From positions 1 to 64,000 of the forward strand of contig JBNKRV010000067.1 of the NCBI GenBank assembly GCA_050296935.1: a DNA stretch of 64,000 nt. Direction: 5' to 3'. The DNA comes from Saccharicrinis sp050296935. Its GTDB lineage: Bacteria; Bacteroidota; Bacteroidia; Bacteroidales; Marinilabiliaceae. Position 1 is the stretch's first letter; each line of letters opens with the position of its first letter. Under the pieces are notes generated by a model. That model worked only from the letters and a program-made list of their open reading frames with translations, was not told the DNA's origin and searched no databases. The position numbers were made by a program, and so were the translations under genes. Shown in pieces: positions 46,308 to 55,760 of the stretch.

Positions 46308-48149
46308 ATGAAAACTTTAGAGAATTTTTATCAAAAAAAATTTAAAGGTAATTTTAAAATCACAATTGCATTAGTCTTTGGTGTAGTATTAAGCTTTCTA
46401 CTTTCCTCTTGTGAAGAAAAAACAGATGTAACAGGTTGCGATGCAACGTATTCTAATCCGGTAATAAATTTCGATCATGTTGATGACGAAGGCAGAGTGT
46501 ATATACCAGTATCTAATTGGTCTGATTATCCGGATCAATTATTTGAAGCGGCCCCGGATTTGCCAGCCTGTGGGCAAAACACAAATTCATCACGAACCTG
46601 GGTTGACATTTATGATGCACTTACAGATACTCGAATTTACGGCTTTTGTGCATTGAGCCAGAATGAAGATCTTCAGGATATATGGGTCTTGCCTGGTGAA
46701 GATGTGGATAGTGTTTATATTATCATAAACGATCGTAAATGCGGCAAAACCTATCAGTCAAATACAATCTCTTTTGATGGTTGTTCAGATCTGGCAACTC
46801 CGGTAATAGAGTTTGACCATAAGGATGCTGAAGGAAGAGTTTATATTCCTGTAACAAATTGGGAAGATTATCCTGATGAGATATTTGCAGCGGCCCCGGA
46901 TTTACCTGCTTGTGGTCAAAATGCAAATTCATCACGAACCTGGGTAGATATTTATGATGCACTTACAGATACTCGAATTTACGGCTTTTGTGCGTTGAGC
47001 CAGAATGAAGATCTTCAGGATATATGGGTCTTGCCTGGTGAAGATGTGGATAGTATTTATATTATCATAAACGATCGTAAATGCGGCAAAACCTATCAGT
47101 CAAATACAATTTCTTTTAATGGTTGTTCAGATCTGGCAACTCCGGTAATAGAGTTTGACCATAAGGATGCTGAAGGAAGAGTTTATATCCCAGTAACCAA
47201 TTGGGAAGACTATCCTGATGAAATATTTGCAGCAGCTCCGGATTTACCAGCTTGTGGCCAAAATGCAAATTCATCAAGAACATGGGTTGACATTTATGAT
47301 GCATACACGGATACCAAAATTTATGGCTTCTGTGCATTGGGTGATAACGAAGAGCTTCAGGATATATGGGTCTTGCCAGGTGAAGATGTAGATAGTGTTT
47401 ACATTATTATAAACGATCGTAGATGCGGCAAAACTTATCAGTCTAATACTGTTCCTTTTTATAGTTGTTCGGATCTTGCAACTCCAGAAATAACATTTGA
47501 CAATATTGATGTTGACGGAAGAGTTTATATCCCGGTGACCAATTGGGAAGATTATCCTGATGAAATATTTGAAGCAGCCCCGGATTTGCCAGCTTGTGGT
47601 CAAAATACAAATTCGTCACGAACCTGGGTGGATATATATGATGCCGATACCGATACCCGCATTTATGGATTCTGTGCATTGGGTGATAACGAAGATCTTC
47701 AGGGAATATGGTTCTCACCTGGCAATACAGAAGGAAATGTGTATATTATTATCAATGATCGCAGGTGCGAAAAAACTTACAAGTCAAATACAATTGCTTA
47801 TGGCGAATGTGTTAATACACATCCTAATCCAGTAATTGAATATGATCATACAGATGGAGACGGAAGGGTTTATATTCCTGTAACCAATTGGGCTGATTAT
47901 CCTAATCGTATGTTCAGAGAAGCACCTGAATTGCCTGCATGTGGATTAAACACCAGTGCATCGAGAACATGGGTAGATATTTATAATGCTGATACCGATG
48001 CTCGGATTTATGGCTTCTGTGCTTTGGGGCAAAATAGCAACTTACAGGGAATTTGGTTTATGCCCCCTGCAGGAAACCCTCCTGTTTATATAATTATGCA
48101 CGATCGTACTTGTGATACGGACTATAAATCAAACACTATTAGCTACTAA
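46308..48149 (+). CDS. Lipoprotein made of five tandem 114-residue Cys-containing repeats
   Basis: 613 residues. The N-terminus MKTLENFYQKKFKGN… leads to a hydrophobic core and lipobox (LLSSC, Cys about 35). The rest is five repeats of about 114 residues (342 bp), each with GRVYIPV-x-NW-x-DYP, F-x-x-APxLPACG, SRTWVDIY, RIYGFCAL, LQ-x-IW, VYII-x-DR-x-C and SNTI. Four Cys per repeat (PACG, GFCAL, DRxC and one between repeats) suggest disulfides within each unit. Repeats 1-3 are nearly identical at DNA level and 4-5 more diverged. I do not know this repeat family. A surface-exposed structural or binding role is inferred. Confidence 0.85.
   Translation: MKTLENFYQKKFKGNFKITIALVFGVVLSFLLSSCEEKTDVTGCDATYSNPVINFDHVDDEGRVYIPVSNWSDYPDQLFEAAPDLPACGQNTNSSRTWVDIYDALTDTRIYGFCALSQNEDLQDIWVLPGEDVDSVYIIINDRKCGKTYQSNTISFDGCSDLATPVIEFDHKDAEGRVYIPVTNWEDYPDEIFAAAPDLPACGQNANSSRTWVDIYDALTDTRIYGFCALSQNEDLQDIWVLPGEDVDSIYIIINDRKCGKTYQSNTISFNGCSDLATPVIEFDHKDAEGRVYIPVTNWEDYPDEIFAAAPDLPACGQNANSSRTWVDIYDAYTDTKIYGFCALGDNEELQDIWVLPGEDVDSVYIIINDRRCGKTYQSNTVPFYSCSDLATPEITFDNIDVDGRVYIPVTNWEDYPDEIFEAAPDLPACGQNTNSSRTWVDIYDADTDTRIYGFCALGDNEDLQGIWFSPGNTEGNVYIIINDRRCEKTYKSNTIAYGECVNTHPNPVIEYDHTDGDGRVYIPVTNWADYPNRMFREAPELPACGLNTSASRTWVDIYNADTDARIYGFCALGQNSNLQGIWFMPPAGNPPVYIIMHDRTCDTDYKSNTISY
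46460..48140 (+). repeat. Five tandem 342-bp coding repeats
   Basis: Units begin near 46460, 46802, 47144, 47486 and 47831. The step is exactly 342 bp for the first three and 345 bp for the last. Long stretches of units 1-3 are identical, pointing to recent duplication or gene conversion within the gene. Confidence 0.9.
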
Positions 48150-48178
48150 TAGTTGACTAACATATTTGGGTTTATATA

Positions 48179-48326
48179 GGGGCTGTATCAAAAGTCTAAT
48201 TCAATGCAATTTTACTTTCATTTCAACAACAAAAGAGCGTATTTCAATAAGATTGAAAGCAGATTGATTGGATTGATGCAAGATTGAAAGAAAAATTTAT
48301 CGCAAAACTAGTTTTGATACAGCCCC
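48179..48326. mobile_element. 148-bp MITE, copy 2 (GGGGCTGTATCAAAA ends)
   Basis: The inverted copy of 37175-37322, about 98% identical, with the same 15-bp terminal inverted repeats. It sits 30 bp after the repeat-lipoprotein stop, so its foldback may terminate that transcript. Nothing else is seen to 48566. Confidence 0.85.
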
Positions 48327-48566
48327 TTTGTGTTTTTGATTTATATGGCAATTTATTTAAGCAGGCCGAAAATTGAATATTTCCTTCTTTAAATAGTTTG
48401 ATGAATTTTTAACTTAGCGGTGTGTCGTAATACCTGGAACATTCAATTCGATTTGCTTTATTTAAATGTTAACGGATTAATCTATATTTCTGTATGTGAG
48501 TTTGAAATCAATTGATAGACAAATAGTTGTGTCGTTTTTAAATTTTCATTTTTACCTTTGTAAAAT

Positions 48567-49448
48567 TCAGCTTTTGGTAGTAGCTTTTTTCATTTTACCA
48601 AATCTGTTTTTAAATGAACAATGCTGACAAAGTTTCTCAACCACTACGCCATTTATAAAACCATCTCTCATACTAGTAAATCTATCACCGTTGAGAATAT
48701 CCTCCAATAATTCTTCCTTTACATTTCCTAAAACAATCGTTGCATTTTTGTCTAAACAACAAGGGACAACACTGCCACTAGCATGGATGCCTATATGATC
48801 GACAGTGCCATAGCAACGGCCTTGTGTTCCTTTATTTGGTAATGAAAAAGAGGGCCATTCAAATCGGGAATCAATATTTAGATAAAGTCTGTTCCAAAGT
48901 TTTTTCGACTTAATTGCTCCAACTTCTATATTTCTATTAATTGTTATTTTAAAATAAGATTCAATTCTGGTAAATATATCTTCATTATCAGAATCATTGC
49001 TATCCTGATTCCACAATCTGAAGTTTGTGTAAAGCTCTGGTCTGTTTTCATGAGCTGATTTTACAAATTCAAATATTGGCAACAGATAGGGTTCAATATC
49101 CTTATCCGAAAAATTGTCTTTGAAAACATGCAATGAGAAATTTATTTGCCTGATACTTTCTGAGTTGATTAGGTCATTTTTATATCTGTCGATTAATACT
49201 CCGTTGGTTGTTAAATCGATTTTTGCCTTATGCTTTTTGCAGATATCTAAAATCTTTAAAAACTGAGGATGAGCAAGTGGTTCTCCTAACAAATGCAAAT
49301 AGATTTTTTCTGTAAATGGAACTACTTGTTGAAGGATGTTTTCAAATTCTACAAGGTTCATTATCTCCTTTTTTATTCCAGTTTCATGACAGAAAGAGCA
49401 TTGTAAATTGCAGATATTTGATATTTCCAGATATACTTTTTTAAACAT
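48567..49448 (-). CDS. Radical SAM / SPASM-type protein
   Basis: 293 residues. The N-terminal CxxxCxxC (C13, C17, C20 in NICNLQCSFC) binds the catalytic 4Fe-4S cluster and SAM; LLGEPLAHPQF and LTTNGVLI follow the radical SAM barrel pattern. The C-terminal part (from about 220) has GRCYGTVDHIGIHASGSVVPCC, LGNVKEELLEDIL and CQHCSF, a SPASM-like auxiliary cluster region. Such proteins modify peptides or proteins, or act as sulfatase-maturase-like enzymes; no precursor peptide is visible beside it. Its upstream 120 bp resembles that of the alkaline phosphatase gene, so the two are probably co-regulated. Confidence 0.9.
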   Translation of the reverse strand: MFKKVYLEISNICNLQCSFCHETGIKKEIMNLVEFENILQQVVPFTEKIYLHLLGEPLAHPQFLKILDICKKHKAKIDLTTNGVLIDRYKNDLINSESIRQINFSLHVFKDNFSDKDIEPYLLPIFEFVKSAHENRPELYTNFRLWNQDSNDSDNEDIFTRIESYFKITINRNIEVGAIKSKKLWNRLYLNIDSRFEWPSFSLPNKGTQGRCYGTVDHIGIHASGSVVPCCLDKNATIVLGNVKEELLEDILNGDRFTSMRDGFINGVVVEKLCQHCSFKNRFGKMKKATTKS

Positions 49449-49568
49449 TCATCTATTTATTTTTGTTGTTTTTTACTTGCCAGATGTAACATACACCAGA
49501 CTTAACTCATAGCAAGCAGACAGTTTTTTCGAATAATCATTTATGTGTGTGATTAAGAAAAATCATGG
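49449..49568 (-). promoter_or_regulatory. Conserved upstream region shared with alkaline phosphatase (copy 2)
   Basis: 49532-49568 repeats the AATCAT-N4-GTGTGTGATTAA-N4-AATCATGG layout of 27686-27722 with the same spacings, 84 bp from the start codon. The similarity runs on through TGAGTTAAGTCTGGTGTATG to the start. It fills nearly the whole intergenic gap. Confidence 0.6.
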
Positions 49569-49580
49569 GGCATTTTATTA

Positions 49581-51794
49581 TTAATTTCCTGCATATTTTT
49601 TAAAATATCCACACTCCTTAATTACCTCTTTATAATATTTTGTATTTGAGTATTTTTCCTTAAGTTTTTGAAAGCCCTTCCAGGCCAAAAAGTTATCATT
49701 GCCAGTGTCGTTATAATATTCATTACGTTCGCATTTTGCCAGCAGGTAATTACATTTAGCTCTTTGTTCATTATTTGTTGCTGTTTCTGATGCTTTTTGG
49801 TAATAGTATTTTGCATTGGTCATATCGTATATCTTATTGCCTAATAAATCATCAAAAATATAGGTGCCTTCTCCAACGATGTTTCCTTCATAAAATACAC
49901 GCGCATTTCCATAATAAGTCATGTTATAAAAAGAATTGCCCAACAAAAGATAATTATTATATAAATCTTCTCCATTTTTAACTTTACCCTGCATAATCTG
50001 AATAATTTCAATAAATCTCAACTTGCTGAATTTTGTGCTTTGCCTGGCAGCATGGTCACAATCATGACAATCCTTTATAAAACCATTAAAAGGGTTGCCC
50101 AATAACAATTCATCTTTTGCACTTCCTGCTTTACTCATATACTTCATTGCTAGATCAATTTCATTGTTGAATGTGGCCATCACAGCCTGGAACTCGTAAA
50201 TATCCTCGATGGAGTATCTATAAACATCTTGTGCAAGATTTTCAAAAGGTGTTTTTTCAGGTTTTTCCAAAAACATTTTCATCTGTTCAATTTTCTGGTT
50301 GTCTTTGTAAAAAGCAAGCACAGGGCTGAATAGTTCTGACATAATTACATCATGTTTTGAGGCATAAAGTTGCGAAAGATAAGCTTTACTCCAGTTAGTC
50401 GCTTTTTCATATCTAAATTCGTCAGGTGCTTTTTTAGGTAATTCAAAATACAACCATTTTAAATCAGTAAGTAGTTTATTTTCAGCCTCCTTATCTATTT
50501 CAGTAATTGCTGAAAGGGTATTCACAAACTTCAATAATCGCAACTGAGACTTTGTTACTTCCTTTTGAGGCATAATTTCTTCTGCCTTGCTGTATAATTC
50601 AGAGGCTTGTGTATAATTTGCTGACAAGGTTTGCAAATAGCCTGCTGCAGTATACCACAAATAGGGCTTTACTGTCTTCTTTGACAAGGCTATGTGTGTT
50701 ATCAACTCAACTGTATTTTCATCTATGTTTTCCTTGATTTTCTCTTTGTGTTCAGCTAATGAATTATAGCCATAGGAGTCAAATTTTAATTCTATTTTAT
50801 TAATCAGTCGGGCAACTAGAAAATTGAGGTTAATATTTTGAGGATCCAGTTTAAAAATTTCTTTAATCGCACGTTCCTCATCATTATAATAGCCCAAAAG
50901 GGCCCATAAATTGGCCTTCTCAGAATCGGTTCCAGCCAGTTTTAATGCACCAATCCAATCAGATTCGTTTTGCGGATGGAAACTATACATTGCTGTTTTT
51001 CTTAACTGAGTGCAATTATTGAAAACAATGCTATACAAATAATTTGATTTGGCATAATCCCCGGATTTATAACTTATTCCGGCTAAATACGACAAGACTC
51101 TATAGTACAGCGTGTTTCGGGGTTGTGTTTTGTTTGTTTTTTCAAAAAATGCCTGGGCATCTTTAGTTTTATTGCTGTAAAAGTAAGCCTTCATCACCTG
51201 GAACCAATAACGGTTTTTTAAAAAATTATTGGTCGTTTGCTGATATTTTAACTTAAGTTGATCGATAACGGATGATTCTACTTTGGGCGTTTCTTCCTTT
51301 GTTTCGTAATCCCAATAATCATATCTTGATAACGAACTTATTTCCACTATTTTTGCCCAGTATAAAAACTCTATAAAAGCTTTCACTTCCCTATTTGTCA
51401 GATCAATTTTTGCAGACCACTCATTATATGTGCCGGTTTTTGTATTATTCGCTATAAACTTATATAATTCATTAACTACAGGGGGGCTTTCCTTATTGAG
51501 CAGAAAAAACTTCAGGTTATCTGTTGATAATTTGCGATTAAGAAAGCCCTTCCAATTGGCAATCATTTGATCATTAAACCTTGATATGTGATCATCATCA
51601 TGTCCTCCACCATAAAACATGTTATAAGGATCATAAAAGAATTCAGAAAAGGAAGGATCCACAAAGGTTTCAGGTGTAAAGTTGGAATAACCATAATAAT
51701 CACCATCATCACTACACGCAATTCCAATGCCTATGGAAACAATTCCAACAGCACTAAAAGTAATTAACAATTTTCTTAAAGTCTTGCTTTTCAT
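49581..51794 (-). CDS. Large lipoprotein with TPR-like helical repeats, unknown function
   Basis: 737 residues with lipobox IGIAC (Cys27). The next 50 residues are rich in Gly, Asp, Tyr and His (DDGDYYGYSNF, GGGHDDDHISRF). The remainder is helical with TPR-like units (YNDEERAIKEIFKLDPQNIN, YTQASELYSKAEEIMP, and KYYYQKASETATNNEQRAKC near the end). I do not recognise a named family. Its start overlaps the end of the upstream lipoprotein gene by 41 bp in another frame, which implies translational coupling and a common function, probably in the periplasm or outer membrane. Confidence 0.8.
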   Translation of the reverse strand: MKSKTLRKLLITFSAVGIVSIGIGIACSDDGDYYGYSNFTPETFVDPSFSEFFYDPYNMFYGGGHDDDHISRFNDQMIANWKGFLNRKLSTDNLKFFLLNKESPPVVNELYKFIANNTKTGTYNEWSAKIDLTNREVKAFIEFLYWAKIVEISSLSRYDYWDYETKEETPKVESSVIDQLKLKYQQTTNNFLKNRYWFQVMKAYFYSNKTKDAQAFFEKTNKTQPRNTLYYRVLSYLAGISYKSGDYAKSNYLYSIVFNNCTQLRKTAMYSFHPQNESDWIGALKLAGTDSEKANLWALLGYYNDEERAIKEIFKLDPQNINLNFLVARLINKIELKFDSYGYNSLAEHKEKIKENIDENTVELITHIALSKKTVKPYLWYTAAGYLQTLSANYTQASELYSKAEEIMPQKEVTKSQLRLLKFVNTLSAITEIDKEAENKLLTDLKWLYFELPKKAPDEFRYEKATNWSKAYLSQLYASKHDVIMSELFSPVLAFYKDNQKIEQMKMFLEKPEKTPFENLAQDVYRYSIEDIYEFQAVMATFNNEIDLAMKYMSKAGSAKDELLLGNPFNGFIKDCHDCDHAARQSTKFSKLRFIEIIQIMQGKVKNGEDLYNNYLLLGNSFYNMTYYGNARVFYEGNIVGEGTYIFDDLLGNKIYDMTNAKYYYQKASETATNNEQRAKCNYLLAKCERNEYYNDTGNDNFLAWKGFQKLKEKYSNTKYYKEVIKECGYFKKYAGN

Positions 51795-52782
51795 TTTTAT
51801 TGTTGCTTAAGTTGATTGAATCCAAATCGAAAAATATAATTTGAGAGGGTACTTCTTTTAAGTTTTTACCCAAATCGTCAGCCATTTCAATTATATCTTT
51901 AAAGTTAATGGTTTCTAATTTGATTTTGTCGTTCTTTTTGAAATAATACCCAAACTTAAAATTCGGATTTTTTGTTTTTACAAAGTTTTCTCCTGTTTGT
52001 ATGAAATTTGTATCTTTCTCAAAACTGTGAATGTTAATTTTACTAATCAGATTCACTACCTTATTGTCTCTTATTTGCACTCCCCTTGAAAAAATAGGCA
52101 AGGCCACTTCAAGCTTCATCGGGTACACCTTTAAACTTTTCAGGTACTTTGCTGCAATCTTTCTATCATATACCGAATTAAGTTTGTCAGCAGCAATAGT
52201 ACCCATGTTGTAATACATTAAAACACCATAATCTACAGGTGGAACTTTTGTTTTTAAGAAATATTTAACCTGGTGCAAACGAATCGTTGCAGATAATTTC
52301 TTATTTGATTTTAATTTAAGAATTTCAATAAATTTCATAAAACGATCCCTGCTGTTTTCAGACCAATCGCAGTCGAGCTGGATTTCATTACTGTTTATGC
52401 CCTGCTTTTTGTTAATTTTAGCAATATAATTGGTTACATGCTGCGCAAGGGTATCTAAATCAACACCTTTATTTAGCATGACCTTGTTTTTTATATACAC
52501 AACAGGTACAACCTCAACACCATGTGGTTGTTGCAAGAAATTTATGGTACCCACCGGAAACGCTTCATTGGAACCTTTATCCAAATCAATATCAAAATAC
52601 CTTACATACAGCCTTTTTACATGATTTTCTTTCAGGCACTTTAGCTCATAATCATTTAGTACAAAAGTGGTTTTCCAGTAATAAAAAGAAACGGAAGGGG
52701 AGGGCTCTTTTTGGCATGAGAAAAAAGGCAAAATCAGAAAATAAAAAAATGTAAGCCGCATCAATGAAATTATTTTTCTCAT
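51754..52782 (-). CDS. Lipoprotein resembling DUF3142-type glycosidase-like proteins
   Basis: 342 residues with lipobox PFFSC (Cys23). FYYWKTTFVLNDYELKCLKE, VKRLYVRYFDIDLD, VEVVPVVYIKNKV and EIQLDCDWSENSRDRFMKFI suggest a TIM-barrel fold similar to DUF3142 proteins, where the D-x-D-W strand would sit near an active site. The assignment is by resemblance and is moderate. The 41-bp overlap with the following TPR-like lipoprotein shows the pair is one operon. Substrate is unknown. Confidence 0.75.
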   Translation of the reverse strand: MRKIISLMRLTFFYFLILPFFSCQKEPSPSVSFYYWKTTFVLNDYELKCLKENHVKRLYVRYFDIDLDKGSNEAFPVGTINFLQQPHGVEVVPVVYIKNKVMLNKGVDLDTLAQHVTNYIAKINKKQGINSNEIQLDCDWSENSRDRFMKFIEILKLKSNKKLSATIRLHQVKYFLKTKVPPVDYGVLMYYNMGTIAADKLNSVYDRKIAAKYLKSLKVYPMKLEVALPIFSRGVQIRDNKVVNLISKINIHSFEKDTNFIQTGENFVKTKNPNFKFGYYFKKNDKIKLETINFKDIIEMADDLGKNLKEVPSQIIFFDLDSINLSNNKNEKQDFKKIVNYF

Positions 52783-52985
52783 TAGGTTCTGCTTTTAATG
52801 TGCTTTTGTTAATCCTAATCTTTTATTATTAATTCTGAATAATTCTTGAATTTTATCAATAACCAACTACTTTATTGACTATGTTAAGTTAAATTTCTTT
52901 AAAAACCCCGAAGGGCCCAGCGTAAGCTAATCCCTCAATAAGAGTTTCATTCAAAGAAAACCTATCTGCTTTCATGCATCGAGGT

Positions 52986-53519
52986 CTATTTTTTCTTGGG
53001 CCTGAACGGTTTTATTACCTCTTCGTTACATTCTAAATAAGGCCCCTCCATAAGATCTATACAATATGGAACAGCAGGAAAAACAGCATCTAAGCATTCT
53101 CGTATTGACTTTGGTTTTCCGGGCAGATTAATGATTAAACTACTGCCCCTGAGACCTGCAGTTTGTCTTGAAAGAATGGCAGTAGGCACATACCTTAGCG
53201 ATTCAGCCCTCATCAACTCTCCAAAGCCCGGCATCATGCGATCACAAACCGCTTCAGTTGCTTCTGGTGTAACATCTCTTTTAGCCGGGCCTGTACCTCC
53301 GGTTGTAACAACTAAACAACAATTTTGTTTGTCGACCATATCAATAATGGCCTTTTCAATAACTTCCTGTTCATCCGGAATTATTTCATAAACCTCTTTC
53401 CATTTTGAAGTTAAATATTCATTTAGTGTATCAATGATTGCTTTTCCGCTTATATCTTCATAAATTCCCGCACTTGCTCTATCGCTTACAGTTATAATTC
53501 CTATTTTAATTGTTGACAT
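52986..53519 (-). CDS. mog: Molybdopterin adenylyltransferase (MogA/MoaB family)
   Basis: 177 residues, full length. IGIITVSDRASAGIYEDISG at the start, VVTTGGTGPAKRDVTPEA (about 89-106), the FGELMRAESL helix and SLIINLPGKPKSIRECLDAV are hallmarks of the MogA branch that adenylates molybdopterin before metal insertion. It is a single gene here with no other moa/moe genes in the window. It lies downstream of a 200-bp gap after the lipoprotein operon. Confidence 0.93.
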   Translation of the reverse strand: MSTIKIGIITVSDRASAGIYEDISGKAIIDTLNEYLTSKWKEVYEIIPDEQEVIEKAIIDMVDKQNCCLVVTTGGTGPAKRDVTPEATEAVCDRMMPGFGELMRAESLRYVPTAILSRQTAGLRGSSLIINLPGKPKSIRECLDAVFPAVPYCIDLMEGPYLECNEEVIKPFRPKKK

Positions 53520-53646
53520 ATCTATTTTCCTTTGATTTTGAAATTCCTTTGTTGTAATTTTTAGTTTGCATGTGACTGCAGTTTGTTGCTCGAAAACTAC
53601 TTAAAACCCCTATTAGAAATGTCGGGCATGTAACCACTTCTCTTTT

Positions 53647-55434
53647 TTAATTCTGTAACATTTGACTTATTAGTGAAACACTGAAAATACTTAAGAGAAA
53701 CCAGCCTAAAAATCCTTCGAGTATAGTTATATATTTTGAAACTCCCTTTACAGGTATTGCCCCAAAACCAAGTGTTGAAAAAGCATTAATGCTTAGTATT
53801 GTTGAATTGAGCGCACGAATAAATCCCAGATAAATTAGATAAATTGCAATTGAACAGACAACAGTTACACTTACAAATACTTTGCGTGCAGGCTCAAGAT
53901 CTGTCCAACGTCCTTGCAGCACTTCCGTTCTTCGGTAAATAAAAGTTACTATTTTATGTCTGATAATTGAAAGCAGGTATAAAGGCTTGCCCAACAGCAT
54001 AATAAAAGCCGGGATTGCAACCTTGCTCTCTGCCATTTCTTTTTTATAATCAGCAAACATTTTTAAATCTTCAATGTGAGTCTCTGTATAAAAATCTTCT
54101 AACTTTTGCTCCGATCTAAAATAGAGCATTATTTTCCGGTGTTGTTTAATCAGAAATGTCCGGTTAATACCATCCCAATCGCTGTAAAAAAAGAAGTACG
54201 AAGCTGCAAAAATAAGAATGGTCCACATGGATATAATTAGTGATTGTACCGGATTAGTTCCATATTCCGAAAAATATTTTAGAAATTGGTTAAACCTCCA
54301 ATTAAACCAAGAACGAATATCAGGATTTTGTTGATATAAATTGTGATACTTCCTGGTTTCCATATCTTTCATTTGAATAAGACAAGCGTTGGCCGATTCG
54401 TTATCCCCCTGGGTTCGGTACATTGAATGAAACTTTTGATAGGAACTGTTTATTTCGTTGTAAATGTCAACATTGGAAATTAGGGTATCTGTTTTATGTG
54501 TGTAGGATGGCTGATCAAAAGACGAATATAATCCGACACCTACCGAATCTAATTGGCTCCAATTAAAAGAAGTATTGTCTTTTGGGAAATTAAACTGGTA
54601 CATTCCAAATGGCTGGTTAAACTTACAGTCGCGAACCGTAAAATTTTCTTTTATTGAACAATTAACAAAGTCCAAAATGCTATTGGAAAAATCATTTCCA
54701 TCAAAGCTTATCTCATCGTATTTCCCGCCATCAAACACTATAACAGGAATCACTTCAGTAGGCAAAACATTGCAATCACTAAAATAAATTCTGTTAATCT
54801 TCTTTTCATTCTGACCAAAAAGAAACAGATACTGGAAAATATGATTCTCATTTTCATATCCTCTTTTATAATAACTTTCCACGGTCTTATAGTCAGTATA
54901 GAATGAACAATTTGAAAATGACAAGGAACTCATTTGTGATTCGAAGACAACTGTTCTTTGCAAGATAGAACAATACTCAAATTGTATTATATGCATATCT
55001 GAAGTAAAAAAATCCAGTCCCTGTTTAAAGGTGCAATTATAAATATAAAGTTGAGTGGCTCCCTCACAATTTTCAAAACTGATGTTTTTATGAAAAACAA
55101 CATTCCTGAGATGACAGGTTGAGTTGCCAAGAAATTTGCAGTTTTCAAATATAACAATTGGATAAATATTTTTTACGCTTTTTTTATCCTTATCTGATGG
55201 TTTGTTGATTATGGGTTGACTCCAGGAATATAGAGAATCTTTATGTTTGTCATAATAAATTTCTGTGTTTACTAAGTAATATTGCTTGCCTTTACAGTTT
55301 TCCATTTCCTCAATCCATTCACTAATGGATATTTTTCTTTTGTAACTTTTCTGAGAATAGATGTGAGATGAAATGAAAATATTGAATAAAAGAATTAGAT
55401 AGATAACTTTTTTTGCCTTATTGGTTTCATACAT
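53647..55434 (-). CDS. Membrane protein with beta-helix-like ectodomain and ion-channel-like pore
   Basis: 595 residues: a signal peptide or first helix (KKVIYLILLFNIFISSHIYS), a 300-residue domain of short repeating strands with many 'FxNC/FxDC' turns (ISFENCEGATQLYIYNC, FDGNDFSNSILDFVNCS), like pentapeptide or right-handed beta-helix proteins, then membrane helices at about 395-418 and 513-538. A pore-like segment near 550 (INAFSTLGFGAIPV) and a last helix (565-590) follow. TLGFG resembles the potassium-channel filter T-x-G-[YF]-G, so a two-helix ion channel module is inferred. Pairing with such an ectodomain is unfamiliar to me. Neighbours give no substrate hint. Confidence 0.75.
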   Translation of the reverse strand: MYETNKAKKVIYLILLFNIFISSHIYSQKSYKRKISISEWIEEMENCKGKQYYLVNTEIYYDKHKDSLYSWSQPIINKPSDKDKKSVKNIYPIVIFENCKFLGNSTCHLRNVVFHKNISFENCEGATQLYIYNCTFKQGLDFFTSDMHIIQFEYCSILQRTVVFESQMSSLSFSNCSFYTDYKTVESYYKRGYENENHIFQYLFLFGQNEKKINRIYFSDCNVLPTEVIPVIVFDGGKYDEISFDGNDFSNSILDFVNCSIKENFTVRDCKFNQPFGMYQFNFPKDNTSFNWSQLDSVGVGLYSSFDQPSYTHKTDTLISNVDIYNEINSSYQKFHSMYRTQGDNESANACLIQMKDMETRKYHNLYQQNPDIRSWFNWRFNQFLKYFSEYGTNPVQSLIISMWTILIFAASYFFFYSDWDGINRTFLIKQHRKIMLYFRSEQKLEDFYTETHIEDLKMFADYKKEMAESKVAIPAFIMLLGKPLYLLSIIRHKIVTFIYRRTEVLQGRWTDLEPARKVFVSVTVVCSIAIYLIYLGFIRALNSTILSINAFSTLGFGAIPVKGVSKYITILEGFLGWFLLSIFSVSLISQMLQN

Positions 55435-55760
55435 GCTGTTTGTTTTATTGACTATAATGCCAGGCTACGCTCAGGAAAGTCCAAATGTACAAATTTCCTT
55501 ATTAAGCGAACAGTAAATTTATGATTTTGCTATTCATTTTCGGTCTAAGCGTAAAATAATAGATTTTACCGGCATGTCTGACTTGAGTATAGCTTGTAAG
55601 TTACACGGATTTATTTGAATGATTATTACAAAACCTATTTTTAACTTCTAGATAACTTCATTGGCAAGCGACAATATAGGACGACTTGATAAATTGATAC
55701 AAGTGAAAAGCAGGGATTCTTTTCTATTTTTGTATCTTACTACTAGAAAAATGACATAGT
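55435..55760. other. Divergent intergenic region
   Basis: 326 bp between the channel-like gene and the second TPR kinase. TATTTTTG at 55725-55732 fits the -7 consensus for the kinase, 28 bp before its ATG; I see no -33 match. Nothing else is recognised. Confidence 0.4.

Noticed and set aside
46460..48140. Tandem repeats that could suggest a CRISPR array
   Set aside because: The units are 342 bp, in frame and without unique spacers; they encode protein repeats.
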